A stretch of DNA of 64,000 nucleotides from positions 310,001 to 374,000 of the forward strand of contig NC_015583.1 in NCBI RefSeq assembly GCF_000253255.1. The letters run 5' to 3'. Position numbers and translations under genes: made by a program. This stretch comes from Novosphingobium sp. PP1Y (GTDB lineage Bacteria; Pseudomonadota; Alphaproteobacteria; Sphingomonadales; Sphingomonadaceae). A model generated the notes under the pieces. That model saw only the letters and a list, made by a program, of their open reading frames with translations. It ran no database searches and was not told the DNA's origin. Below are positions 23,838 through 31,873 of this stretch, piece after piece (position 1 is the first letter of the stretch; every line of letters starts with the position of its first letter).

Positions 23838-26408
23838 TCAGCCGCCGCCGAAGGTGTACTTCAGGCGCAGGCCGTACATGCGCGGCTCGCCATAGAGCGT
23901 CGACCAATAAAGCAGCGCGCCCTGCTGATAGACGTCGGTATTGGAGATCCGGTAGCTCTTGTCGACAAGGTTGGTGCCGAAGACGCCCACGTCGAGACCG
24001 CTGCCATAGACATTCTTCCAGTCGAGCGACATGTTAAGCAGGCCGAACGGCTCAAGGTAGGCGCCGGGTTGCTGCGAGGGCAAGTTGATCGCCTCGGTGA
24101 ACTGACGCGAAGTGTGCGAATAGTTCGCGAAGAAGGAAAGGGTGCCGGCGTTTCCACCCAGCGGCTGTTCGGCCGCGACATGGAAGCTCCAGATATAGGG
24201 CGAGACATACTGGAAATCGAGGCACGAGGAATCCGCGATGCCTCCTGGAGCGATGACGCCGTTGCAGGCGACGGCGCCGGTAGCGGTCTGATACTCGTAC
24301 TTCTTGTACTTCGCGTCGGTATAGCTGAAGTTACCGCCGATCTCGATGCCGGGAAACGGACGCATCATCGCTTCGACTTCCACGCCGTTGATCCGGGCAT
24401 CCGCGTTAAGCGTGCGCGCACCGCTGACATTGGTCCTCGGGTTATAGTCTCCCGTCGCACGCTGGATGCCCTTGTATTGGGTATGATAGCCAGTGACGTT
24501 CAGACGGAAAGGCACGGTACCCAGATGGAAGTCCGACTTGAAGCCGGCCTCATAGGTGGTGACCTTTTCCGGATCGAATGTCCGGGTATCCGGATCGCCG
24601 TTTTCTCCAAAATAGACGGCATAGGTATTGAAGCCACCCGCCTTGTAACCATGGCTGACCTTGCCGTAGATCATCACGCCGGAGGTCACCTTGTAGTCCA
24701 GACCCACCAGCCATGAGGGCGAACTGGTCTTTTTCGAACCATCGAAGCGGCAGTCCTGCAAAGCCGTTTCGAGCGGCACGACAAGCGAGGTATCCCTGCC
24801 GCAGATAACCATGCCGGCAGGAAGCGAGGCATCGAAGTTGTACTGCGTGGCGAAGCCCGAGACGTGATCCCAGGTCTGACGATAACCGCCGGTCAGGCGA
24901 AGGCCATCGAGCGATGGAGACACAGCGCCGAAGTCAAGGGTGGCCTGCCCATAGAGCGCCTTGGAAACCGTGCTGTTACCGTACTCGGAGTGATTTGCCG
25001 TGCAGAAGCCGGTGTATAGCGCGGGGCAGTATACCACCGAATTGGTAGACTGCCTGCCATCCGGCTTCTGGTTGAAATAAAATCCGCCGATGGTCCAGTT
25101 CAACTTGCCGTCGAGCATGTTGCCCTGAAGCTGCAGTTCCTCGGTCCAGGTCCGGAAATTGTCGCGCGGCGTTTCACGGTCCAGAGTCGCATTGATGTAG
25201 GTCAGCGGGAATGTCGTTCCCGGCAGAGTGACGACGCCAGGCGCGGGCAGCACGCCCGGATCGTTGTCGTGCTGCTGCAGCACAGTCGCGTCGCCATCGT
25301 AGCGATAGCCGACCTTCATTTTCTGGTAGCTGACGATATTGCGCAGGGTAATTTCGTCGCTCAGATCAATGTCGGTTGTGTTCGATGCCCCCCAGGTCTT
25401 GGTCTTGGAGAAGGTGTCGATAGAGAAAGCCGTCTGACGCGTGCCTAGGGCATCAGCCTGCGCCGTTGCGGCGCGATACACGTCACAGGGCACGCCGATC
25501 GGGCTCAGGGGATTCGGCGGATCAGAGCAGAAGCCCACCGCCTGCAGGCCAGCGATATTGAAACCACGATGAATCAGGCCAGCGCCATTGTTGTCCGAAT
25601 TCGAACCGAAGATCATCGTGTAGTTGCGGATCGCGTCGGTCGGCTTCGCAAGAATGCCGATACGGCCCGAATACCAATGCTCGTTGTCGCGATCCTTGTT
25701 CCAGACCACATCGCGCGTGTAGCCGTCGCGGTCGTGATAGGCGCCGACCACGCGGACGGACAGCTTGTCCTCGACGACCGGCAGGTTGACCGCGCCTTCG
25801 ACATTGCGGCGCTTGTAGTTGCCCAGTTCGCCCTTGATCCAGCCGCCCAGTTCATCGGTGGGCTTCTTGGGGACGAGCAGCACGGCGCCGCCCGTGGTGT
25901 TACGTCCGAACAGGGTGCCCTGCGGACCGGCGAGGACCTGCATGTTCTCAAGGTCGACGAAGTTGCCCGGACCGCCCTGCTGGCTGAGCGTGATGCCCGA
26001 AGCCAGCGGCACTTCATTCAGGTATACGACCACGCCCGGCGATGCCTGGAACGTCGCGCCCTGCCCGCGAATGGTGAAGGAGTTGGAATCGCGCGAACCC
26101 TGACCATTCGGGCCGACGACGAGCGAGGGAACGGTGGCCTGAAGGTCCTGCTCCTTGGTGATGCTCTGCTGCTCGAGCCGCTGCGGAGAAAGGGCCGTGA
26201 TCGAGATCGGAACGTCCTGCCCGCGCTCCTCGCGGCGGTTTGCGGTAACGATGATCTCGCCAATGCCGCGATCCGCTTCATTTGCACCCTGCGGCGCATC
26301 CTGTGCCCAGGCCTGTCCCGGTACGAGAATGGCTCCCCATGCCACCCCGGCAAGCATTGCGCTGCTCATCCGGCGACTAAGGACACCAACGCAGCTGAGA
26401 TCATGCAT
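23838..26408 (-). CDS. TonB-dependent receptor (2)
   Basis: An 856-residue receptor with a signal peptide ending near AWAQDAPQ, TonB-box/plug region IIVTANRREERGQDVPISITALS, plug motif GPQGTLFGRNTTGGAVLLVPKKP and a terminal barrel strand ending in YTFGGG, which lacks the usual final aromatic residue. The start at 26408 is preceded by GGGAGAG. It heads the minus operon that also has an MFS transporter and SDR. Upstream, 505 bases of non-coding DNA separate it from the next gene, suggesting its own regulated promoter. Confidence 0.95.
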   Translation of the reverse strand: MHDLSCVGVLSRRMSSAMLAGVAWGAILVPGQAWAQDAPQGANEADRGIGEIIVTANRREERGQDVPISITALSPQRLEQQSITKEQDLQATVPSLVVGPNGQGSRDSNSFTIRGQGATFQASPGVVVYLNEVPLASGITLSQQGGPGNFVDLENMQVLAGPQGTLFGRNTTGGAVLLVPKKPTDELGGWIKGELGNYKRRNVEGAVNLPVVEDKLSVRVVGAYHDRDGYTRDVVWNKDRDNEHWYSGRIGILAKPTDAIRNYTMIFGSNSDNNGAGLIHRGFNIAGLQAVGFCSDPPNPLSPIGVPCDVYRAATAQADALGTRQTAFSIDTFSKTKTWGASNTTDIDLSDEITLRNIVSYQKMKVGYRYDGDATVLQQHDNDPGVLPAPGVVTLPGTTFPLTYINATLDRETPRDNFRTWTEELQLQGNMLDGKLNWTIGGFYFNQKPDGRQSTNSVVYCPALYTGFCTANHSEYGNSTVSKALYGQATLDFGAVSPSLDGLRLTGGYRQTWDHVSGFATQYNFDASLPAGMVICGRDTSLVVPLETALQDCRFDGSKKTSSPSWLVGLDYKVTSGVMIYGKVSHGYKAGGFNTYAVYFGENGDPDTRTFDPEKVTTYEAGFKSDFHLGTVPFRLNVTGYHTQYKGIQRATGDYNPRTNVSGARTLNADARINGVEVEAMMRPFPGIEIGGNFSYTDAKYKKYEYQTATGAVACNGVIAPGGIADSSCLDFQYVSPYIWSFHVAAEQPLGGNAGTLSFFANYSHTSRQFTEAINLPSQQPGAYLEPFGLLNMSLDWKNVYGSGLDVGVFGTNLVDKSYRISNTDVYQQGALLYWSTLYGEPRMYGLRLKYTFGGG

Positions 26409-26913
26409 TCCGACTCTCCCTCTCTGAATACTTCAGCAGACCGCCTGCTTCGTCGGCATGCCGGTCGTTGGAAAAGAGATGGAAAGCGCTCCGTTTTTCG
26501 CGGCGGCAGAGCCCTTATTCAGGCAACCGCTTCGGCCCCTGTCACGCAAGGACAGGCTCCCCGAAATTCAGGCTTCCGCAGTACATTCTCTCCCGCCGCC
26601 GGTTATCCGGACTGCATGATGATTCGTTTATCACCTACGCAAACTTGTATCAATAGCAACTTTAGGGACGTATTTGCGTAGACTCTGAACAGTGCTTGGA
26701 CGAACTCTTGCAGGGATGGTCGCGTGAAGGGATTGCCGGGGCGTGCGGCAGCGACAGTTCACCAGACAGGACCGGACGGCAAACTGCGCTTCTCGAAACC
26801 GATTTTCTGATTACATTTCAATGGAATGACGCGCGGCGTCCGACGGCGGAGTCGCGCCTTTTTCACCCCGGCGATATCCGCCTGTCAAATCGGCCGAACG
26901 CCCGATCGTGCGG
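26409..26913. other. 505-base gap upstream of TonB receptor 2
   Basis: No convincing gene is present. Short plus-strand frames (26468-26656, 26696-26986) have no recognisable protein, poor start sites and run into the SDR gene. The gap holds an inverted repeat of CTACGCAAA (26635-26681) and TTGACAGG on the minus strand near 26887, and is locally AT-rich around 26630-26680, so it probably contains the receptor promoter and its control sites. Confidence 0.5.
26635..26681. promoter_or_regulatory. inverted repeat CTACGCAAA ... TTTGCGTAG
   Basis: Nine-base perfect arms at 26635-26643 and 26673-26681 with 29 bases between, in an AT-rich part of the gap before TonB receptor 2. The arms contain the TACGCA/TGCGTA hexamer found in other promoter gaps. 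A spaced operator for a dimeric or oligomeric repressor is inferred. Confidence 0.5.
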
Positions 26914-27681
26914 TCAGACGCCGAAACCGCCCGAGACCGAGATGGACTGGCCGGTCGTATATGCGCCCTCGTTCGATGCAAAATAGACACAGGCGTGACC
27001 GATCTCTTCAGCCGTGCCCCAACGTTTCAGGCACAACAGCTTGTGTGTCTCGTTCACCCAAGCTTCGTCGAACTGGCCTTGCCGCGTCAATTCATGAAGC
27101 TGACCGGCATCGATCACGCCCACCAACACGGAGTTGGCGCGAATGTTGTGGCGCCCTTCTTCCTTGGCGATGCCCTTCACCAGTTGCTCGTTAGATGCCT
27201 TGACCGCAACGGACATGCCGTCGCGTGCAGGCCACCAGTCATGGCCAGCCGATCCCAGCGTGACGAAGCTGCCGCCACCCTGCTCGCGCATGTGCGGAAT
27301 TGCCGCTTGGGCGGCAGTGAAGAAGCCATGGACCTCAACTTCGAAAGCATGGCGCCATTCCGCAAGCGGCGTTTCAGCAAGGTAGCGCTGGTTCACGAGC
27401 GGTCCGGCCCCCCACACGACGGTGTGGACCCGGCCATGCTCGGCAACCGCCGCCTCGAGTGCGGCGCACACTTGCCCAGGGTCTGTCACGTCGGCAGCGT
27501 GGACGCTCGCCGCGCGGCCCTGCGCGCGGGCATGATCGGCCACTTCATCGGCCACATCGCGCTTCGAACGGTAGACGACCGCGATGTCGCTGCCGCTCTC
27601 GGCAAAAGTGCGTGCAACGCCTCGTCCGATACCACCACTGCCGCCAAACAGCAGAGCGCACCCCTTCGGAAATGTGGCCAT
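26914..27681 (-). CDS. SDR family protein lacking the catalytic tyrosine
   Basis: A 255-residue SDR-fold protein: GGSGGIGRG cofactor loop, VVWGAG in the NNAG place, and DGMSVAVKASN where YxxxK should be. The Lys is kept, but the residue four before it is Ser, so the normal proton donor is missing. The rest of the fold, including GGF at the end, is intact, and the frame is undamaged. It may be a binding protein, a regulator or a subunit, or use another residue. It is downstream of the Rieske gene on the same strand but beyond a strong hairpin. Confidence 0.82.
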   Translation of the reverse strand: MATFPKGCALLFGGSGGIGRGVARTFAESGSDIAVVYRSKRDVADEVADHARAQGRAASVHAADVTDPGQVCAALEAAVAEHGRVHTVVWGAGPLVNQRYLAETPLAEWRHAFEVEVHGFFTAAQAAIPHMREQGGGSFVTLGSAGHDWWPARDGMSVAVKASNEQLVKGIAKEEGRHNIRANSVLVGVIDAGQLHELTRQGQFDEAWVNETHKLLCLKRWGTAEEIGHACVYFASNEGAYTTGQSISVSGGFGV

Positions 27682-27728
27682 GTCTCTTCTCCCGTAGAAT
27701 TCAGTCTTGTTATCAGGTCATCCTGAAC

Positions 27729-27766
27729 GCGATGCGGCCCACCCCGAAAGGGGCGGGCCGCATCGC
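27729..27766 (-). terminator. strong hairpin after the Rieske oxygenase gene
   Basis: Twelve-base perfect arms GCGATGCGGCCC and GGGCCGCATCGC close over a further CCCC-GAAA-GGGG stem, giving a very stable hairpin with a GAAA tetraloop between the Rieske stop and the next gene. Confidence 0.75.
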
Positions 27767-27780
27767 GTCATTCACGCCGG

Positions 27781-28860
27781 TCAGGCGGCCTTGTTGCCAG
27801 GCCGCTTGTCGAGCGTGACGACGACGCCGTTCACCCGCTTCTGCATTTCCCTGGCCTTCTCGCGCGAATTGAAGAACTGCTTGTACCAGGCGCGAACCTT
27901 GCCATAGGGGCCGTCATTCGGGATCGCTAACGGGTTGAGGCACGCACGCTTGTTAGCCCAGATCTCCACATCCTGCGCGAAAGCGAGGCGGCTTCCTTCC
28001 TGATATTCAAAGGCAATGGTCCGGTCTGCGTCAGTGGTTTCGCGCGAACCATCATGCACTTTGACCATCAGTGCGTGCCACGAGCGGGTCTTGCCGTCCT
28101 CGATCGGCGTATTCGCGATCATGATGAAGCTGTCGAACGCACCGGCCATTTCCGACTGGAGGAAACCGGGGCCTTCATACCAGGTGTCGAGAACGAGTTG
28201 ATCCTCGTCCGCCGCCGTCAGCGTGCGGTGACCGGCGCTGTAGTATTGGTGGACGATGTGGCCCTTGAACTCGTTGGCAAAATACTGCCAGTCCTTGGCG
28301 CCGTGGATCGGAATGAAATGCCCGAAATCGGCCATGTTGTCGACGATCTCGATACCGTGAACTTCAAGGTCGCCCATGTAGTCGACCTTCCACTCGACCC
28401 AGCCTGGCTCGTCGTAGTGGCCGCCGAAGTCAGGCAGATCGACGTCGGGCTCAAGCGCTTCGGGATCGTGCCACATCCACAGGATGCCAGCCCGTTCGAC
28501 GACCGGATAAGTGCGCAGCTTCGCGGCCTTGGGGATGAAATCCGAATAAGGAATGTGCTTGCACTGACCGTCGGCGCCGAAGGCCCAGCCGTGGAACGGG
28601 CAGCGGATCGCTTCCCCCTGCACGTGCTCGCCGTCGCGCACGATGTAGCTGGTGGTGTTCTTGGCAAGGTGCGCACCCATGTGCGGACAATAGGCGTCGA
28701 CCACGTAAGGTTGTCCGGATTCGCCGCGATAAAGGACAAGATCCTTGCCGAAATAACGGATTGCGGCAGGAATCTTCGTCGCCTCCTTCGCCTCGCCGAT
28801 CATGAACCAGCCGCGCGGGAAGTCGAACTCGCCAAGGCCGTATTCCTGGGTAGTTGCCAT
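27781..28860 (-). CDS. Rieske [2Fe-2S] oxygenase, KshA-like terminal component
   Basis: A 359-residue non-heme iron oxygenase. Rieske ligands are C58-x-H60 and C87-x2-H90; the iron site is the D-x2-H-x4-H in DNMADFGHFIPIH. Overall order and motifs (CPFHGWAFGADGQCKHIPYS, FKGHIVHQYYSAGHR) are closest to 3-ketosteroid 9alpha-hydroxylase KshA and related sterol oxygenases. The loop between the two Rieske ligand pairs is 26 residues, about 10 more than usual. ATG at 28860 has AGGAG 9 bases before it. No Rieske-type reductase gene is seen in the window, so electrons must come from elsewhere. A LysR gene is divergent. Confidence 0.88.
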   Translation of the reverse strand: MATTQEYGLGEFDFPRGWFMIGEAKEATKIPAAIRYFGKDLVLYRGESGQPYVVDAYCPHMGAHLAKNTTSYIVRDGEHVQGEAIRCPFHGWAFGADGQCKHIPYSDFIPKAAKLRTYPVVERAGILWMWHDPEALEPDVDLPDFGGHYDEPGWVEWKVDYMGDLEVHGIEIVDNMADFGHFIPIHGAKDWQYFANEFKGHIVHQYYSAGHRTLTAADEDQLVLDTWYEGPGFLQSEMAGAFDSFIMIANTPIEDGKTRSWHALMVKVHDGSRETTDADRTIAFEYQEGSRLAFAQDVEIWANKRACLNPLAIPNDGPYGKVRAWYKQFFNSREKAREMQKRVNGVVVTLDKRPGNKAA

Positions 28861-28952
28861 GTGCATCAACTCCTGAATCAGTGCTACTCGTTTGCAGCGC
28901 AATTGATGCCTGTTTACCGCGCATACCCCCTGCATGCGAAGGCTCTTTCCTA

Positions 28953-28969
28953 TGCACATTGCTTGTGCA
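28953..28969. promoter_or_regulatory. palindrome TGCACA-N5-TGTGCA in the Rieske/LysR divergent gap
   Basis: Six-base perfect arms with the spacer TTGCT, placed 15 bases before the LysR start and 93 before the Rieske start; TATGCAC half-repeats follow. Position between a LysR gene and its divergent target is typical of a LysR operator. Confidence 0.55.
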
Positions 28970-28983
28970 AATATGCACGGGCC

Positions 28984-29859
28984 ATGCATTGGGATGATCT
29001 GCGCTACTATCTGGCCGCCGTCAGGGCCGGTTCCTATACCGCCGCCGGACGTCGGCTCGGGGTCAATCGCACGACCGTGGGCCGCCGGATCGAGGCGTTG
29101 GAGGAAGCCGTCGGCATACCGCTGTTCCACGAGACGCCGCTGGGCCACGAACCGACGCGCCAAGGCGCCCACCTGCTGGAGACGGCGGCAAGAATCGAGG
29201 CGGAAGTCGAGGCCTTGCAAGCCCGCATTGCTCCTTCCGTCCAACACGAAGGGCATGTCCGCATCGCCGGAAGCGGCGGCATCGTTGCCGAGTTCGCGGC
29301 CGAGCTGCTGGCCTTCCAGGAAGTGATGCCCCGCGTCTCGGTCGAACTGCTCGGCGAACTCGATCCGCTGGATGCGATCACTTACCGCCGTGCCGACCTC
29401 GGCCTGGCGATCATCCGCAAGCCGCCGCGCCGGATGGCTGGCATCGAGATCGCCACGATGTCGCAGGCGCGTTACGGACTGCGGGGCGGCAAACGCGCAA
29501 GGCAGCTTGGCTGGGGGCATGAACTCGACGCCGCGCAGCCCGGCCAGTGGATCACCGCGAACCCTTCCGGCGATGCCGCCGAGGCGCTTGGGCTAACGAC
29601 GTTCAATTCCTGGCCGCAGATGAAGCAGGCCGTGCTCTCCGGATTCGGCACCGCGAAGCTGTGGTGTTTCGCGGCAGACGCCGAACCCATGCTCGAACGG
29701 CTGGACGAGCCCGATCCCCGCGACGATTATCCGCTATGGCTGATCCACCGCGCCAAGGCCCCGCCCAGTCCGGCGCTCAGCGGATTGATTGACTATCTGG
29801 GCAAGGCGCTTGCTGCGCGGCTTTGCGATCAGACGGCCAGCCGCGCCAGCAGCTCGTAG
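28984..29859 (+). CDS. LysR family transcriptional regulator
   Basis: A 291-residue regulator. The N-terminal winged helix is visible in DLRYYLAAVRAGSYTAAGRRLGVNRTTVGRRIEALEEAVG, followed by a linker helix and the periplasmic-binding-like effector domain. ATG at 28984 matches the family start; the much longer frame open upstream is antisense to the Rieske gene. It is divergent from that gene across 123 bases with a palindrome, so it most likely controls it. Its last 31 bases overlap the end of the NTF2-like gene coming from the other strand. Confidence 0.9.
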   Translation: MHWDDLRYYLAAVRAGSYTAAGRRLGVNRTTVGRRIEALEEAVGIPLFHETPLGHEPTRQGAHLLETAARIEAEVEALQARIAPSVQHEGHVRIAGSGGIVAEFAAELLAFQEVMPRVSVELLGELDPLDAITYRRADLGLAIIRKPPRRMAGIEIATMSQARYGLRGGKRARQLGWGHELDAAQPGQWITANPSGDAAEALGLTTFNSWPQMKQAVLSGFGTAKLWCFAADAEPMLERLDEPDPRDDYPLWLIHRAKAPPSPALSGLIDYLGKALAARLCDQTASRASSS

Positions 29860-30347
29860 GTCCACGAGGGATCGTCTCTCCCGGATGTTCCGGCCGGCGC
29901 TTCACCGCCAAGCGCCCGCATCGCCGCTTCATCGACCGCGCGCATCTCGCCATGATCGAACACCAGCGAGCGATGCGTGAACTTCCAGGTACCGTCCCTG
30001 CGCTCGTAGCGGTCGAGGTAGCGGCCATGAACGATCAACTCACGCCGATCGGGCGGAAGGGTGCGATGATAGGCGCGAACATGGTGCTCGCCTTCGGCAC
30101 GGTCACCCTCAACCGCAAACAGGCTGTTCGCGATGGTGTGGACGGTCAGTTCCCACTGCGCCATCGCTTCGGGCAGCCAGGCGACGAATTCATCCGGCCC
30201 GCCACGAAACATCGTCCCATGTTCATCAATCGCATCGTCGTGGTAAAGCGATCGCACGAGTGCGAAATCGCGCCGGTCGCACCCCCGGCAATAGCGCATC
30301 ACGAGATCGCGGAGCGCGACCTGCGCGAGAATGTTTTCCTGATCCAC
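29829..30347 (-). CDS. NTF2-like (SnoaL-type) protein
   Basis: A 172-residue protein with the shared start (NILAQVALRDLVMRYCRGCDRRDFALVRSLYHDDAIDEHG), a His/Asp-rich middle strand (HHVRAYHRTL) and GTWKFTHRSLVFDHG near the end. The start is a GTG at 30347 with GGGAGAG upstream. It is divergent from the sulfotransferase gene across a 227-base gap with a CGCATAA palindrome, and its 3' end overlaps the LysR gene by 31 bases. Acid-base chemistry on a cyclic intermediate is the family-based guess. Confidence 0.8.
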   Translation of the reverse strand: MDQENILAQVALRDLVMRYCRGCDRRDFALVRSLYHDDAIDEHGTMFRGGPDEFVAWLPEAMAQWELTVHTIANSLFAVEGDRAEGEHHVRAYHRTLPPDRRELIVHGRYLDRYERRDGTWKFTHRSLVFDHGEMRAVDEAAMRALGGEAPAGTSGRDDPSWTYELLARLAV

Positions 30348-30416
30348 AGTCTCTCTCCCATAGAACCATGCGATGCATATTTATATAATGTCTACGCATA
30401 TTACTATTTAAGAAGA

Positions 30417-30435
30417 CGCATAAGGCCTTTATGCG
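30417..30435. promoter_or_regulatory. palindrome CGCATAA-GGCCT-TTATGCG
   Basis: Seven-base perfect arms with a 5-base spacer in the AT-rich gap between the NTF2-like and sulfotransferase genes; a TACGCA at 30393-30398 lies 19 bases away. It looks like a dimeric repressor site controlling one or both genes. The same half-site CGCATAA occurs before the LLM gene (56333, 56405). Confidence 0.5.
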
Positions 30436-30574
30436 AAGTTATGTAAGGTGAAATTGATTGACCTTGGGTGTTCGCGTCTGCCATTCTCTGGCCTGCGAGC
30501 GCTCGAGTCCGCAAGACCGTCGGGCGAACGCCGCCCTCCGATGAAATGGAGGGCCTGGGAGAGAGATTGCAAGC

Positions 30575-31756
30575 ATGACCAATACTATCAGCCCGACCAA
30601 GGCGCTGGACCGCGAAACCCTGCTACAAGCCGCCCGCGAGCGCACCGGCTTGGTCGATTTCGGTGACGGCTGGTTCCTCGAACCGATGGATCGGTACATT
30701 GCCGCCGCCAATGCGGAAGCCCGGCTGACCGAATCAGGGCTCGCCGCGCAGACCGAAGTCATCGTCAAGGGCCTCGCCAGCCGTCTCCGCATGGTCGAGG
30801 ACATCAGGCAGCATCCGGAAATCCTCGAGGAAAAGGTCGAAGTCGCCGCCGTCATCCTTGGACTTCCGCGCACCGGCAGCACGATCTTCCACCGCCTGCT
30901 GTCGAGCGCACCGGGCATGACCGCGATCCGCTGGTACGAGGCGCAGAACTTTGCGCCCTTCCCTGGTGAGGAACGCGGCCACCCGGTCGAGCGACGCGCT
31001 TATGCGCAGGCCATGATCGACGGATGGCTGCAGGCTGCGCCGGAACTCGCCTCGATCCACCCGCTCGATCCCGATGCCCCGGACGAGGAAATCCTCATCC
31101 TTGGCCAGATGTTCGTCTCGACCATGGTTGAAGGGATGACCCACGTGCCGTCCTTCTCGCGGTGGCTGGACGACTATGACCAGTCGCACGGGCACGAGGA
31201 TCTCAAGACCATCCTCAAGTACCTGCAATGGCAGGCACCGGAGCGGCGCGGCACGAAGTGGATCCTGAAGAGCCCCTCCAACCTGCCCTACGCGGAGCTG
31301 GCGGCAGAGGCCTTCCCGGACGCCTTGCTGGTGATGACCCACCGCGATCCGATCGACATCGTGCCGAGCTACGTCAGCATGGAGGCGGCGCTCTACAAGC
31401 TCTCGGCTACGCTGACAGACGAGGAAGTGGGCCGCTTCTGGTTCCCTCGCCTCGTCCAGTGGATGCGCCGCTTCGAGGAAGCGCGCATCAGAATCGGTGA
31501 GGACCGCTTCATCGACATCGACTACCGCCTGGTCCTGCGCAGCCCGCTCGAGCAGGCCCACCGCGTGCTGGAGCGCATCGGCGTTGCGGTGGACGAGAAA
31601 ATGGAAGCCGCGCTTGCGGAGTTCATGGCCGGCAACAAGCGCGAACAGCGCCCGTCGCACGACTATTCGCTCGAGCGCTTCGGGATCGACGAAGCCGACG
31701 TGCGCCGTGAATTCGCAGCGTATCGCGCCCGTTATGTCGAAGGTGCAAAGGCCTGA
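30575..31756 (+). CDS. sulfotransferase family protein
   Basis: A 393-residue protein with the PAPS 5'-phosphosulfate loop LGLPRTGSTIFHRLL near residue 93 and the 3'-phosphate motif THRDPIDIVPSYVSM near residue 260. Enzymes of this family move sulfate from PAPS to hydroxyl groups; many bacterial members are of unknown substrate. GGGAGAG upstream of the ATG. It is alone on its transcript between NTF2-like and ketosteroid-dehydrogenase-like genes, ending in a hairpin. Its role in a catabolic region is unclear: detoxification, export tagging or a different transferase reaction are all possible. Confidence 0.85.
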   Translation: MTNTISPTKALDRETLLQAARERTGLVDFGDGWFLEPMDRYIAAANAEARLTESGLAAQTEVIVKGLASRLRMVEDIRQHPEILEEKVEVAAVILGLPRTGSTIFHRLLSSAPGMTAIRWYEAQNFAPFPGEERGHPVERRAYAQAMIDGWLQAAPELASIHPLDPDAPDEEILILGQMFVSTMVEGMTHVPSFSRWLDDYDQSHGHEDLKTILKYLQWQAPERRGTKWILKSPSNLPYAELAAEAFPDALLVMTHRDPIDIVPSYVSMEAALYKLSATLTDEEVGRFWFPRLVQWMRRFEEARIRIGEDRFIDIDYRLVLRSPLEQAHRVLERIGVAVDEKMEAALAEFMAGNKREQRPSHDYSLERFGIDEADVRREFAAYRARYVEGAKA

Positions 31757-31772
31757 CCATGAACAGGAGAAA

Positions 31773-31801
31773 GGGCAGCGCCATAGATCGTGACGCTGCC
31801 C
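31773..31801 (+). terminator. hairpin after the sulfotransferase gene
   Basis: Eight-base perfect arms GGGCAGCG and CGCTGCCC, 13-base loop, 17 bases after the sulfotransferase stop. No T-run follows directly. Confidence 0.55.
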
Positions 31802-31812
31802 TGGCCCGAAAC

Positions 31813-31847
31813 CGCCCCTGACCGGCACCTGCTCCGGTTCAGGGGCG
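31813..31847 (-). terminator. hairpin after the ketosteroid-dehydrogenase-like gene
   Basis: CGCCCCTGA-CCGG pairs with CCGG-TTCAGGGGCG, one bulged base, 27 bases past the stop of the minus-strand gene at 31874. With the hairpin at 31773 it forms a two-way stop between convergent genes. Confidence 0.6.
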
Positions 31848-31873
31848 TTCCCTTAAGCCCACATGCGGATAGA

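Noticed and set aside
26468..26986. Small plus-strand frames in the gap before TonB receptor 2
   Set aside because: No ribosome site, no domain, and the second runs into the SDR gene on the other strand.
28054..28983. Long upstream extension of the LysR frame
   Set aside because: It runs antisense through the Rieske gene; the helix-turn-helix begins at the ATG at 28984.
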